64,000 nucleotides of DNA. Source: Mucilaginibacter pankratovii (GTDB lineage Bacteria; Bacteroidota; Bacteroidia; Sphingobacteriales; Sphingobacteriaceae). The notes under the pieces were generated by a model. That model worked only from the letters and a program-made list of their open reading frames with translations, was not told the DNA's origin and searched no databases. Where the stretch lies: the NCBI RefSeq assembly GCF_014773265.1, contig NZ_JACWMY010000016.1, forward strand, positions 112,842-176,841, read 5' to 3'. Positions 25,335 to 33,900 of this stretch are shown piece after piece. The stretch's first letter is position 1; each line of letters opens with the position of its first letter. Made by a program: the position numbers and the translations under genes.

Positions 25335-25994
25335 ATGAAAATATCCAAATACATCCACTCCTGCCTGTTATTTGAACTGGACGGTCACAAACTGCTGTTT
25401 GACCCGGGAAACTTTACCTTTGCCGAAGGCATTGTAATGCCGGAAATGTTTGCAGATGTTAACAGCATTATTATCACCCATATCCACCCGGACCATTTAG
25501 ATATTGAGAACCTGAAGAAGATAGTAGCGCTTAGTAAGGCCCCGATATACACTAATATGGAAGTAGGTACCGTTATCCAAAAATCGGGCTTAAATTATAA
25601 TTTGATAGAGGAGGGTATTTACAAGATCGGTCCGTTTAAATTGAAGGCTATCCCCGTGGTGCATGAACCTTTACTGGATAACCCGATCCCGCAGATGACC
25701 GGTTTCCTTATTAACGACAAGGTGCTACACCCGGTAGATTCTATGGAGGACAAGCTTACCCAATACCATGACATAGAACTTTTACTGCTGGTAACCATGG
25801 CTCCCTTTGCCAACGAGCTGCGCATTGCCGGTTTTGGTGATAAAGTAAAACCAAAACGTATTCTCCCCGTGCACGATGGCTTTGCCAAACCGTTCTTTGT
25901 AAAGTCGCGCTTTCAGAATTACGTTAGGCATTTTGCTAAATCGGGCATCGAGTTTATCGAGATCTATGAACCTGGTGATAGTGTAACGGTTTAA
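25335..25994 (+). CDS. MBL-fold metal-dependent hydrolase
   Basis: 219-aa metallo-beta-lactamase-fold protein of the UlaG-like group. The zinc motif is THIHPDHLD; later ligands are in VVHEPLL, LHPVDSM and the final PVHDGF. A signal peptide is absent, so it is cytoplasmic. The substrate is unknown. Confidence 0.85.
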   Translation: MKISKYIHSCLLFELDGHKLLFDPGNFTFAEGIVMPEMFADVNSIIITHIHPDHLDIENLKKIVALSKAPIYTNMEVGTVIQKSGLNYNLIEEGIYKIGPFKLKAIPVVHEPLLDNPIPQMTGFLINDKVLHPVDSMEDKLTQYHDIELLLLVTMAPFANELRIAGFGDKVKPKRILPVHDGFAKPFFVKSRFQNYVRHFAKSGIEFIEIYEPGDSVTV

Positions 25995-26059
25995 TAGTTA
26001 AGCATGAATTGAATTGCCTGCTGCCAAATAGTGAGTGCTAACTAACTACTCATCAATAA

Positions 26060-27259
26060 CTACTTTGCCTTAACTTCTTTATCAAAATTCTCCATTACCA
26101 AAACAGCCGCGCCGATAAGTTCCGCATCAAAACCTAAGGAGGATATCAACAACTCGGTACCGGATGCCAGGCGGGGGATACAATATTTATGCAGGGCCTG
26201 CTGTATGGGCGCCAATAGTATTTTACCAACTTTGGCCCCGCGGCCGCTTAAAACAATGTTGGCCGGGTTCATAATATGGATGAGGATCGCCAGCGCCTTA
26301 CCGATCTTATAACCCGCGTCTGAAAGCAATTCCAGCGCAAACTGGTCGCCCTGGTTGGCGGCATCCATCAGGGCATCGCCCATCTGTTTAAAGTTGCCAT
26401 CGGTACTTTTCAGGCTGGTTACACGGCCCTCTCTGATCCCTTCTTCAGCTTTTTCGGCTACTACCAGCATGCTTGCTTCTGCCTCCAGGCAGCCGCGTTT
26501 ACCGCAGGTACAAAGCGCGCCATCGTCTGATAAAGGGATATGGCTCAACTCGCCCGCGAAACCGTTATACCCGCGAAAGATCTTACCATCGATGATCATC
26601 CCCAGCCCTATACCCCAGCCCAGGTTTATCACCATAACTTCCTGCTGCGTTTTGGCTATACCAAATTTTTGCTCGGCAAGGGCAATCAAACTGCTATCGT
26701 TATCTATGTATGTGGCAATGTTCGTTTTTTGCGAGATGTAGTCGCTCAGCGATTGTCCGCCGGCATCCAGGTAGGTATAGTTAATGCCTTCCACTGCATT
26801 GATGAAACCCGGCATACCAATACCGATACCCGCTATCTTATTCTTAGGGATGCCGCTTTCGGCCACATAATCGTTTAGGCTGCTAATGAGTGTGGGCAGC
26901 GCGTCTTCGTTATTCAGCAGTTTTATATCAACGGTGGCCATTTCGGCAACCGGGTTATTTTGCAGATCTATCAGTTGCAGGCGCGCCGAAAGCTGATCCA
27001 TAGCTACGGCCAAAATATACATGGCCTTGGCGTTGATGTTGTACATTAAAGGGCGACGGCCACCGCTGGAGGGGGCGTAACCTTCTTCTACCACAAAGCC
27101 TTCTTTTATCAGTTCGTTTATGGCTTTTGTTATGGAGGGGATGCTTTTATCAAAAAGCAGGCTTAACCCGGCACACGACATTGCATTATCAAAATACAAG
27201 CGTTTAATGATCATATTTTTCAACCAGCCGCTTTTAACGCCATTACTTTTTATTTCCAT
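26060..27259 (-). CDS. ROK-family transcriptional regulator
   Basis: 399 aa. An N-terminal winged helix (~10-80, LSLLFDKSIPSITKAINELI) precedes a ROK sugar-binding/kinase-like domain with GIGIGMPGF, GFAGELSHIPL and the zinc motif CTCGKRGCLEAEAS. Regulators of this type (NagC/XylR) sense sugars. An 11-bp inverted pair in the divergent spacer (27283-27398) is a candidate operator. Confidence 0.9.
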   Translation of the reverse strand: MEIKSNGVKSGWLKNMIIKRLYFDNAMSCAGLSLLFDKSIPSITKAINELIKEGFVVEEGYAPSSGGRRPLMYNINAKAMYILAVAMDQLSARLQLIDLQNNPVAEMATVDIKLLNNEDALPTLISSLNDYVAESGIPKNKIAGIGIGMPGFINAVEGINYTYLDAGGQSLSDYISQKTNIATYIDNDSSLIALAEQKFGIAKTQQEVMVINLGWGIGLGMIIDGKIFRGYNGFAGELSHIPLSDDGALCTCGKRGCLEAEASMLVVAEKAEEGIREGRVTSLKSTDGNFKQMGDALMDAANQGDQFALELLSDAGYKIGKALAILIHIMNPANIVLSGRGAKVGKILLAPIQQALHKYCIPRLASGTELLISSLGFDAELIGAAVLVMENFDKEVKAK

Positions 27260-27282
27260 TCAGTATAAATGTTCGGGTTTTA

Positions 27283-27398
27283 TTAATTAGGGGTTTATAA
27301 TTTGATAAAATTAAAAATAATGCGGCAAAGTACAACATCATCGTTGATAACATAGCCATTTAGCCCCGCTATTTTTAATAAGTATAGCCCCTAATTAA
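27283..27398. promoter_or_regulatory. Candidate ROK operator pair
   Basis: TTAATTAGGGG (27283-27293) and its exact reverse complement CCCCTAATTAA (27388-27398) lie 94 bases apart in the spacer between the ROK gene and the lipoprotein gene. Similarity extends inward (TTTATA and CTATAC follow the 11-mer). The first copy is 24 bases from the ROK start; the second is close to the start of the other gene. Confidence 0.55.
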
Positions 27399-27443
27399 AT
27401 AATGATATATTTACGTTACCAATTAAGGCCAAAACGCAGCCCG

Positions 27444-27905
27444 ATGAAGAAGATCTTTCTCATGATTATCCTGGCGGGAACTATGTTTTCCTGCAAAAAG
27501 GAAAGCGCCGCGCCGGATACCAACGCCAGCTTAAAAGGCCATTGGAAATCCAACCTTACTACGGATGTGATATTTGATAATGCTACAGATATTGAACTTA
27601 CCCGGGTGAGCTACCTGCACGGTTTAGAAACCGAGCTTACTTTTGACGGCTCGGGCTCGGTAACCTCCTTTGACGCGCAATACAACGTGTCGCTGGTGCA
27701 CACTTACAGCCTGCATACCGAAAACGGACACGATTATATCAACACCCAGATAGTGCGTTTAAACCCTACGGATTATGAGATAGTGGCCCTGAGTGGGCCC
27801 GACCTACAATTAAAAGGGACCATTATTACCAATTCGGCTTACAGCATAAACGGTAAAAACTACCGCGTACACTATGAACGCACACAGTATTTTACTAAGC
27901 AATAA
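27444..27905 (+). CDS. Lipoprotein of unknown function (ROK-divergent)
   Basis: 153-aa predicted lipoprotein: MKKIFLMIILAGTMFSC with the lipid-bearing Cys at the lipobox. The mature part is strand-rich (GHWKSNLTTDVIFD, TELTFDGSGSVTSF) like lipocalin-type proteins. I start at 27444 because it gives the signal peptide; an ATG at 27402 lies close to the operator-like repeat. Function unknown. Confidence 0.7.
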   Translation: MKKIFLMIILAGTMFSCKKESAAPDTNASLKGHWKSNLTTDVIFDNATDIELTRVSYLHGLETELTFDGSGSVTSFDAQYNVSLVHTYSLHTENGHDYINTQIVRLNPTDYEIVALSGPDLQLKGTIITNSAYSINGKNYRVHYERTQYFTKQ

Positions 27906-27926
27906 ACAGTTTATTATTGACGGCAT

Positions 27927-28547
27927 TTACGATTTCGTATCGGCCAGTTGCTTTTTTAGCTTTTCCAGCTCATACTCCAGTTTTAACACGTATTCGTTTT
28001 GCGGGGCAAAAGCGCGTTTTATTTCATCTTCAGTATAGCGGGGCGTAATATGCTGGGGGCAGTTCCAGTCGAAGGCTTTTACATCAAACAGGATCATGCG
28101 CTCGGGCGTATGTTTATAATCGGAAGGATCTAATAATTTAAACAGCGCCGGCTCATCAGCCAGCTCGATGATGCGCGCATCGGCATATATTTTCAAGCGG
28201 GTTTTATGCGGGTAATCCATCAGGAATAGCGAAACCTGGTGATGAGCAAGTACATTCCCTACCGATATGTATTGTTTATTACCTTTAAAATCAACCACGC
28301 CAAGCGTACCGGAATTGATCACCTTGATAAAACCTGCGGGGCCGCCGCGGTGCTGAATGTAGGGGTAGCCATTTTCACCAATGCTGGCCATATAAAAACT
28401 GTCGCGGCTTTCGATAAAATCGGCCTCAGCTTCGGTTAATCCGTCTGTATCCGTGCGGTCCTCCATACGGGCGTAAGCATCGCGACTGCCGTATTGTTCC
28501 TGCAGGGCCTTAATACCATCGGTAAAAGCAAATTTTGCGAAGTTCAT
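27927..28547 (-). CDS. Pyridoxamine 5'-phosphate oxidase-family flavoprotein
   Basis: 206 aa with a split-barrel FMN-binding fold: RDSFYMASIGENGYPYIQHR, GTLGVVDFKGNKQYIS and HHQVSLFLMDYPHKTRLKIY are the typical strands. The C-terminal 25 residues are a charged helix. It probably uses FMN or F420-like flavin; the substrate is unknown. Confidence 0.87.
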   Translation of the reverse strand: MNFAKFAFTDGIKALQEQYGSRDAYARMEDRTDTDGLTEAEADFIESRDSFYMASIGENGYPYIQHRGGPAGFIKVINSGTLGVVDFKGNKQYISVGNVLAHHQVSLFLMDYPHKTRLKIYADARIIELADEPALFKLLDPSDYKHTPERMILFDVKAFDWNCPQHITPRYTEDEIKRAFAPQNEYVLKLEYELEKLKKQLADTKS

Positions 28548-28635
28548 ATGAGGTAAAGATTAGTGCTGTAGTATAAAGATATTACATGCAAGCCTGATAC
28601 TTACCCGATACCCGGTAAATTTACAATAGCAGGAT

Positions 28636-29097
28636 TTAAAGCCCCATCCGCATCTGGATCATATTTTTACTGAAGCCGGATTTTTCGTAAGCTTTTACAG
28701 CGGGTGCGTTGTCGTAATAAACTTCCAGCTGCAATTCGGTTATGCCCTGGTTGATGGCCCAGTTCTTTAACTCCTGCATTATTAAATTATTTACGCCTTT
28801 GCCCCTGTGCTGTGGCAATACGTACATAAAGCCCAAATAGCAATGCTGCGGATGATTTAAAAAAAGCTTGGAGGTTTGTATTCGCGCGTAGCCGCTGCCA
28901 ATAGGCCGGCCATCCAGCTCTGCAACCACCAGGTGAATATGCGGCGCCGTAACCATCAGGTCGAGATCGTAATACTTGGTGGGGTGTGGCTTTATAGTGA
29001 GGTCGAAAAGGCGCTCGGCAGCTATAACGCCCTGCTCAAACTCAAGCAGCGCATCCATATCAGCCAAAGTGGCTTCGCGGGTAGTAATAGTTTCCAT
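28636..29097 (-). CDS. GNAT-family N-acetyltransferase
   Basis: 153 aa. Acetyl-CoA motif A is GFMYVLPQHRGKGVNNLIMQ, and the end has NAPAVKAYEKSGFSK. It begins METITTREATLADMDALLEF, the usual first strand and helix. Substrate unknown. Its start is followed upstream by the CACCGAT repeat. Confidence 0.87.
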   Translation of the reverse strand: METITTREATLADMDALLEFEQGVIAAERLFDLTIKPHPTKYYDLDLMVTAPHIHLVVAELDGRPIGSGYARIQTSKLFLNHPQHCYLGFMYVLPQHRGKGVNNLIMQELKNWAINQGITELQLEVYYDNAPAVKAYEKSGFSKNMIQMRMGL

Positions 29098-29105
29098 ATT
29101 GCTTT

Positions 29106-29136
29106 GATTACACCGATTTGTTGTGATTTCACCGAT
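29106..29136. repeat. GATTACACCGAT / GATTTCACCGAT repeat
   Basis: GATTACACCGAT (29106-29117) and GATTTCACCGAT (29125-29136). The same phrase pair occurs at 17308-17360 and, inverted, at 37184-37216. Confidence 0.7.
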
Positions 29137-29200
29137 TATTGGTTGATTCCACAGTTCAACACCGATTTTTCAAAGATAAAAACTTACTTAACATAAGCCC

Positions 29201-29260
29201 AATGAACCAATGAACCAATGAACCAATGAACCAATGAACCAATGAACCAATGAACCAATG
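29201..29260. repeat. 8-bp tandem repeat AATGAACC x 7.5
   Basis: Seven perfect copies of AATGAACC and a half copy, with no interruption. The array begins two bases past the TAG stop of the DUF695 gene on the minus strand. The unit is not a multiple of three. A perfect array is a likely slippage site. Confidence 0.95.
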
Positions 29261-29262
29261 TC

Positions 29263-29712
29263 CTACGCTGCTCCGCCAAAGTCGGCAATAAAAGCAAAAT
29301 AATCATCCCAGTTGGGGTCGTCGGTTGTGGCGATGGTGATGGGGAGCCTTTCGAAATCGAACAGAACGGTATCGATGCGCTCCTGCGCGCTTTCGGCATT
29401 GGATGTATACCAAGCCCAGCGTTTTTCTCCCTGTCCGGTTATTACCGATGCGAGGATGCTTTGCCGGTCGCTTTCAAGGGCGTAGATCAGTGCCGTTTCA
29501 AAATTATCTATTACATCGGCTTCGCCGGGTGCAGGCATTTCCGAAGCTTCGTCGGTATCATAACTCCAGTGGATCTCAATTTTTGTGGGATAGTCGCCGC
29601 TCTCCATAAATCCTCGCAGGTTTTGGCGGTAACGCACCATTACGGGTATGCCTTCGGCGTTTGAACCTTCGCCACCCGTCCAGTTATCTTCCAGTATCAA
29701 GTCATTATTCAT
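29263..29712 (-). CDS. DUF695-type protein
   Basis: 149 aa resembling DUF695 proteins: strands such as GIPVMVRYRQNL and PTKIEIHWSYDTDEA, a central EADVIDNFETALIYALES, and the end PITIATTDDPNWDDYFAF. Function unknown. I start at 29712 (MNNDLILEDNW); the frame runs on upstream but with no family-like residues. An 8-bp tandem repeat follows its stop. Confidence 0.65.
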   Translation of the reverse strand: MNNDLILEDNWTGGEGSNAEGIPVMVRYRQNLRGFMESGDYPTKIEIHWSYDTDEASEMPAPGEADVIDNFETALIYALESDRQSILASVITGQGEKRWAWYTSNAESAQERIDTVLFDFERLPITIATTDDPNWDDYFAFIADFGGAA

Positions 29713-29752
29713 GCTTTTAAAAGGAGTTTGGAGGAGAAATGTTTGGGGTGAG

Positions 29753-30334
29753 TTATGGCAATAGCCAAAACCGCCAGCCGTCCCAATATTCGCTGTAATG
29801 TTTGTAGAAATCTTCAAACTCATCAGGCAAAGGCAACTTATACTTATCGGCAAATGTCATATATGCTGCCTCTCTTTTAAATCTTACTACTTTATCGCTT
29901 TTTAAATTGTAGTACAATATACCTGAATCCGCTTTCGCACAGATAATATCGCCTGATATTGAAAATGTTCCGATGTTTAATTGTACTGAATGGCCGGGCA
30001 TCTCAAGATAAGGATAACCATCGGACGCATAAACACTTTTGCCGTTTCCTATAGGTATCCGCGATTCATCTCCTAAACCATGGTCGCCATAATAAGTGAA
30101 CATAAACACAAATAAAATTATCGCTACGATTCTGTAAATGGCAAAAAAACTTACCTTTTTGAATTTGAGTTTTGGCATTTTAGCAATCACATCAAGGAAT
30201 AAAAATAACACTGCCGAATATCCCGCAGACAGCAGCGCTATCTTAACTATCTCGAACAGGAAGTGAAACGATGCAGCCATGATATTTCCGGTGATGATGA
30301 ACAGTTTAGGATCGAAAGATACGGAATCTGGCAT
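29753..30334 (-). CDS. Membrane protein of unknown function
   Basis: 193 aa with two to three hydrophobic segments in the first 100 residues (FLFEIVKIALLSAGYSAVLF, IYRIVAIILFVFMFTYY) and an extracytoplasmic strand-rich domain after them. Not recognised. A 13-bp perfect hairpin lies 8 bases upstream of its start. Confidence 0.6.
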   Translation of the reverse strand: MPDSVSFDPKLFIITGNIMAASFHFLFEIVKIALLSAGYSAVLFLFLDVIAKMPKLKFKKVSFFAIYRIVAIILFVFMFTYYGDHGLGDESRIPIGNGKSVYASDGYPYLEMPGHSVQLNIGTFSISGDIICAKADSGILYYNLKSDKVVRFKREAAYMTFADKYKLPLPDEFEDFYKHYSEYWDGWRFWLLP

Positions 30335-30341
30335 TAAAACA

Positions 30342-30379
30342 TCCCCTCAGGGTCCTTTTTCAAAGAGACCCTGAGGGGA
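30342..30379 (-). other. 13-bp hairpin directly upstream of a start codon
   Basis: TCCCCTCAGGGTC (30342-30354) and GACCCTGAGGGGA (30367-30379) are exact inverse copies around 12 bases. On the minus strand the stem ends 7 bases before the ATG of the 29753-30334 gene. It lacks a T-run, so it could be a leaky terminator of the upstream gene or a translational block. Confidence 0.6.
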
Positions 30380-30387
30380 CATCACAA

Positions 30388-30579
30388 TTAAGTGGAAGAG
30401 TTTTCAATAATGATATCGATATGATTCCCACCAACTTCTTCCTGATACAGGCTCATAGCTTCCTCAATATTAAATTGCAACATCGTTATTGATTTGCCCG
30501 TTGTGTAAACCGGCAAGTTCTCCGCATAAGCGGAGAACCCGGTAGATGTTTCTTCAACTATAAATTTCACTTCCACCAT
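30388..30579 (-). CDS. Solitary HicB-like small protein
   Basis: 63 aa with the HicB/UPF0150 fold pattern: VKFIVEETSTGFSAYAENLP, then a helix SITMLQFNIEEAMSLYQEE. In toxin-antitoxin pairs HicB blocks the HicA mRNA interferase, but no HicA-like gene lies next to it and it lacks a DNA-binding tail. Probably an orphan member. Confidence 0.6.
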   Translation of the reverse strand: MVEVKFIVEETSTGFSAYAENLPVYTTGKSITMLQFNIEEAMSLYQEEVGGNHIDIIIENSST

Positions 30580-30609
30580 AAAAAACCTTTTACCTTTCAG
30601 CTTTCTCCT

Positions 30610-33006
30610 CTACTCCACCACAAATTCCTTCTTCAGCTTAATATCTTCCGACGACGCGCCTATCATTACGGTAAACGTTCCGGGTTCTACAGTCCAGTTC
30701 ATGTTTTTATCCAGCAGGGCGAGGTCATCCGGGTGGAGGGTGAACTGCACGGTTTTCTTTTCGCCGGGTGCCAGCGCAATTCGCTCGAAGCCCCGCAGAT
30801 CGAATTCGTAGGTAGTTACGCTGCTGATGTTATCTTTAAGATACAGCTGCACCACATCATCGCCTTTGCGGGCGCCGGTGTTGGTTACATCTACCGTTAC
30901 CGTTACATCACCTTGTGAATTACCTTTCTCCGGCGATACCGTTAGATTGCTGTACTCGAATTTGGTATAGCTCAGCCCATAGCCAAAAGGATAGAGCGCG
31001 CCGTTAACACTGGTTTTGCCCCAGCTGTTTTGCCCGCCCTGCCCGGCCTGCGAGTTGGGTTTGAAGGGGAAGTTAAACTCTATTTGCCCGGTAGTTTTCG
31101 GGAAAGTGATGGCCAGTTTACCGCCGGGGTTGTTGTCGCCAAAAAGTGTTTCGGCAATTACCTGCCCGCTTTGCACACTCGGGAACCAGGCCTCTAAAAT
31201 GGCGGGTACGTATTTATTTTCCCAGTTAATAGTAAGCGGCTGCCCGTTTATCATCACCATTACCACCGGCTTGCCTGTTGCCTGTAGCGCCTGTATCAGC
31301 TTTAACTGGCGGCCGGGCAGGTTCAGCCCCGTGCGCGAAAGGCTCTCGCCCACCCTGCGTACATCTTCGCCAACTACGGCTATCACCACATCAGATAACC
31401 GTGCCTGTGCAACTGCCGAATCGATACCGGCCTGTTCGGCAGCGGTTAGCGGTGTTTCTATGATCTCGCTCTCCGGCCAGGTAGCATCAACAATATCGCA
31501 GCCTTTTAAATAGGTTACATTGGCGCTGCTGCCCACGTATTTCTTTATCCCATCATAAACATTAATGATTGGGTTGTGCGATGGGCCATAACGACTAATG
31601 GTATAATTAGATTCCACCGCCAGTGGGCCGGTAACCAAAATATTCTTCAGCTTGCTTTTATCCAGCGGCAGCAGGTTGCCTTCATTCTTTAGCAGTACCA
31701 TGCTCTCGCGGTTCATTTGCAGGCTCATTTGTTCGTCGGCAGCGGTATGCACCAGCTTATCGGCGGCTTTAGGGTCTTTCACGTATGGGTCGTCAAACAA
31801 TCCAAGGCGAAACTTCACTCGCAGCACATCAGCCACGCGGGCATCAATTACCTTCATCGAGATCTTGTTCTCTTTGATCAGTTCGCGCAGCGGTAATATA
31901 AAAGTTTGAGGCATGGTAAAATTAGTGCGCACGTTCAAACCGGCTTCCACAGCCTGCCTTACCGCTTCTTTATAATCTCCCGCCACTTTATGTTTAGAGT
32001 ACAGGTATTCCACCGCCTCACTGTCAGACACCACATAGCCGTCGAAGCCAAATTGCTGGCGCAGCAGCTGGGTTAAAAAGTAATAGCTACCGGTGATAGG
32101 CACGCCATCATAATCGTTATAGCTGCTCATTACCCCCATTGGGTGCGCCTCCTGTATCACCCTGCGGAATGGGTACAAATAGATCTGGTGCATCTCGCGC
32201 GGCGCCACATGCGGATCGGTACGGGCGCTGCCATCGCGGCCGCCTTTTGGTATGCTGTAAACAGCATAATGTTTAAGCGTAGATGCTACCCCTTCTTCCT
32301 GTATGCCCAAAACCATTTGCTTGCCCAGCTCGGCTATGTGAAAAGGGCTTTCGCCATAGCATTCCACTACGCGGCCCCAGCGCTGATCGCGTGCGGGATC
32401 TAATATCGGCGCGTATACGTTGGTGTAACCCAGGGCCTTTGCTTCGCGACCAACAGTTTGGCCGGCGCGGCGCACCAGTTGTTTGTTCCAGGTGGCACCG
32501 ATGGATATAGGTGCGGGCAACGGTGTGGCACGATCATGCGTTAAACCATGAATACCCTCATTGGTAAAATCTACAGGGATACCCATGCGGGTTTCTTCTA
32601 CAAACCATTTTTGCACGGTGTTAATAGCCGATGCGTGCTTGCTGAAGGGGAATGAATACTGCGTAGGCGCATCATCCGTGGTGGAGGTAAGGTTATTCAG
32701 CTCCTCGTCGATATTGGCGATGCCATCCTTCCATATCTCGGTTTTCCAGCGGGGAACGGGCATTTCATCCTTCAGTACGCGTTTATAGCCGTAAAGGGTA
32801 GCCATTTGGCAGGTTTTCTCTTCCACGTTCATCTGGCTTAGCAGATCGTTCACCCTTTTTTCGGTGGTTTGCGATGGGTCCTCAAAAACGTCCATTTTGC
32901 CGTTCTTGTTAAAATCTACCCAGCCTTTATGATATATGTTTTTTTGTTGGGCCGACGCGGATAACGAAAGCAGTGGCAGCAGCAATAGCAGCAGTGGTTT
33001 TTTCAT
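30610..33006 (-). CDS. Secreted GH3 beta-glucosidase
   Basis: Glycoside hydrolase family 3, 798 aa, exported (MKKPLLLLLLPLLSLSASAQ). The TIM-barrel domain ends with the nucleophile motif GYVVSDSEAVEYL (D328), then the alpha/beta sandwich (VVIAVVGEDVRRVGESLSRT) and a C-terminal fibronectin-III-like domain (SNLTVSPEKG, VVQLYLKD). It removes terminal beta-linked glucose or xylose. I use the ATG at 33006 to place the signal peptide first; the frame extends 28 codons upstream. A -7 element and a LacI-type palindrome lie upstream. Confidence 0.93.
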   Translation of the reverse strand: MKKPLLLLLLPLLSLSASAQQKNIYHKGWVDFNKNGKMDVFEDPSQTTEKRVNDLLSQMNVEEKTCQMATLYGYKRVLKDEMPVPRWKTEIWKDGIANIDEELNNLTSTTDDAPTQYSFPFSKHASAINTVQKWFVEETRMGIPVDFTNEGIHGLTHDRATPLPAPISIGATWNKQLVRRAGQTVGREAKALGYTNVYAPILDPARDQRWGRVVECYGESPFHIAELGKQMVLGIQEEGVASTLKHYAVYSIPKGGRDGSARTDPHVAPREMHQIYLYPFRRVIQEAHPMGVMSSYNDYDGVPITGSYYFLTQLLRQQFGFDGYVVSDSEAVEYLYSKHKVAGDYKEAVRQAVEAGLNVRTNFTMPQTFILPLRELIKENKISMKVIDARVADVLRVKFRLGLFDDPYVKDPKAADKLVHTAADEQMSLQMNRESMVLLKNEGNLLPLDKSKLKNILVTGPLAVESNYTISRYGPSHNPIINVYDGIKKYVGSSANVTYLKGCDIVDATWPESEIIETPLTAAEQAGIDSAVAQARLSDVVIAVVGEDVRRVGESLSRTGLNLPGRQLKLIQALQATGKPVVMVMINGQPLTINWENKYVPAILEAWFPSVQSGQVIAETLFGDNNPGGKLAITFPKTTGQIEFNFPFKPNSQAGQGGQNSWGKTSVNGALYPFGYGLSYTKFEYSNLTVSPEKGNSQGDVTVTVDVTNTGARKGDDVVQLYLKDNISSVTTYEFDLRGFERIALAPGEKKTVQFTLHPDDLALLDKNMNWTVEPGTFTVMIGASSEDIKLKKEFVVE

Positions 33007-33033
33007 TAACAGGAGATGTATTGGTTTACATCT

Positions 33034-33041
33034 CAAATATA
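33034..33041 (-). promoter_or_regulatory. Promoter -7 element TATATTTG, GH3 gene
   Basis: Exact TAnnTTTG on the minus strand, 27 bases before the ATG at 33006. Its position supports that start over the longer frame, because transcription would begin at about 33027. Confidence 0.5.
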
Positions 33042-33083
33042 GAAGAAAGTTGAGCGCGGGTAACTCAACAAGAAAGTTTTTAT

Positions 33084-33099
33084 ACGACAACGTTTGCGT
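33084..33099. promoter_or_regulatory. LacI/PurR-type operator-like palindrome
   Basis: ACGACAACGTTTGCGT; its reverse complement ACGCAAACGTTGTCGT differs by one base from the E. coli PurR consensus and has the central CG of LacI-family sites. It lies 43 bases upstream of the GH3 -7 element. No LacI-family gene is in this window. Confidence 0.4.
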
Positions 33100-33358
33100 G
33101 GATATGCCTAAACCGGATTAAACGCGTTTTGAATGGACAGCATTTGCAAGTATGTTCAAACTTTAAAATTCTGCAAATTCGATGATTTCTTATAACCCGG
33201 GGCCAGACAACGCCGCCTGCTTGCTTTGCCATACACTTGTACACAAAAACATGTAGCGATACGCTTAAAAAAAACGTAAATTACAATAGCAGCAGCAACG
33301 CAGTTCTTTGGCATTACAATTGTGCTGTTTGCAATACACATCATACCGGAAGTTTTTT

Positions 33359-33820
33359 ATGAGCAAGGCGTTTTTACTAAGCTTCTTTAGCTTGCTGCTA
33401 TTCACCGTCAACAGCGGCGAAGCGCCGGTTGCCGCACTGGCTGCCGACGAGCAGATCTGCGGTAAATGGCAAAACCAGGACAAAAATTTAATAGTGCAGG
33501 TTTATAAGGAGGACAGCGAGTTTAGGGCCAAAATTGTTTGGTTTAATAATGGCGACGGGCTAAAAGCAATGGAAACCAGCACCGACAAGCATAACCCGAA
33601 CCCCGCTTTACGCAGCCGCAAATTATTAGGTATGAACGTGCTTGAAAAATTGGTTTACGACCCCGACAGCAATTCATGGGAAGACGGCATAATATACGAT
33701 GCTCAAAATGGCAGGCACTGGAATTCTTCGGCCTATATTAATAAAGATGGCGCGCTAAAGGTAAAGGGCTACTGGCACTTTAAGTTCATCGGCAAAACCA
33801 TGACGTTTAATCGCATCTAA
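33359..33820 (+). CDS. Exported DUF2147 protein
   Basis: 153 aa. A signal peptide (MSKAFLLSFFSLLLFTVNSG) is followed by a DUF2147 domain: GKWQNQDKNLIVQVYKED, a Leu/Met segment LLGMNVLEKLVYD, and DGIIYDAQNGRHWNSSAYIN. It is a lipocalin-like beta fold of unknown role. I start at 33359; upstream codons are not family-like. Confidence 0.85.
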   Translation: MSKAFLLSFFSLLLFTVNSGEAPVAALAADEQICGKWQNQDKNLIVQVYKEDSEFRAKIVWFNNGDGLKAMETSTDKHNPNPALRSRKLLGMNVLEKLVYDPDSNSWEDGIIYDAQNGRHWNSSAYINKDGALKVKGYWHFKFIGKTMTFNRI

Positions 33821-33847
33821 TAAACAAAACTAAACACCATAAATAAC

Positions 33848-33882
33848 AAAAGCGCCCCTGGGTTATCCTTGGGGCGCTTTTT
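33848..33882 (+). terminator. Terminator between DUF2147 and YceI genes
   Basis: AAAAGCGCCCC (33848-33858) and GGGGCGCTTTT (33871-33881) pair around 12 bases and end in T. The A-run on the other side makes it bidirectional, serving both convergent genes. Confidence 0.85.
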
Positions 33883-33900
33883 ATGTAGATTGAAAATTTA

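Noticed and set aside
29201..29260. Possible CRISPR array
   Set aside because: Contiguous 8-bp units without spacers; this is a simple tandem repeat.
29184..29399. Minus-strand frame reading LVHWFIGSLVHWFIGS repeats
   Set aside because: It is only the translation of the 8-bp tandem array and lies antisense-frame to the DUF695 gene.
30388..30579. Complete HicAB toxin-antitoxin pair
   Set aside because: No short dsRBD-like HicA frame lies on either side of the HicB-like gene.
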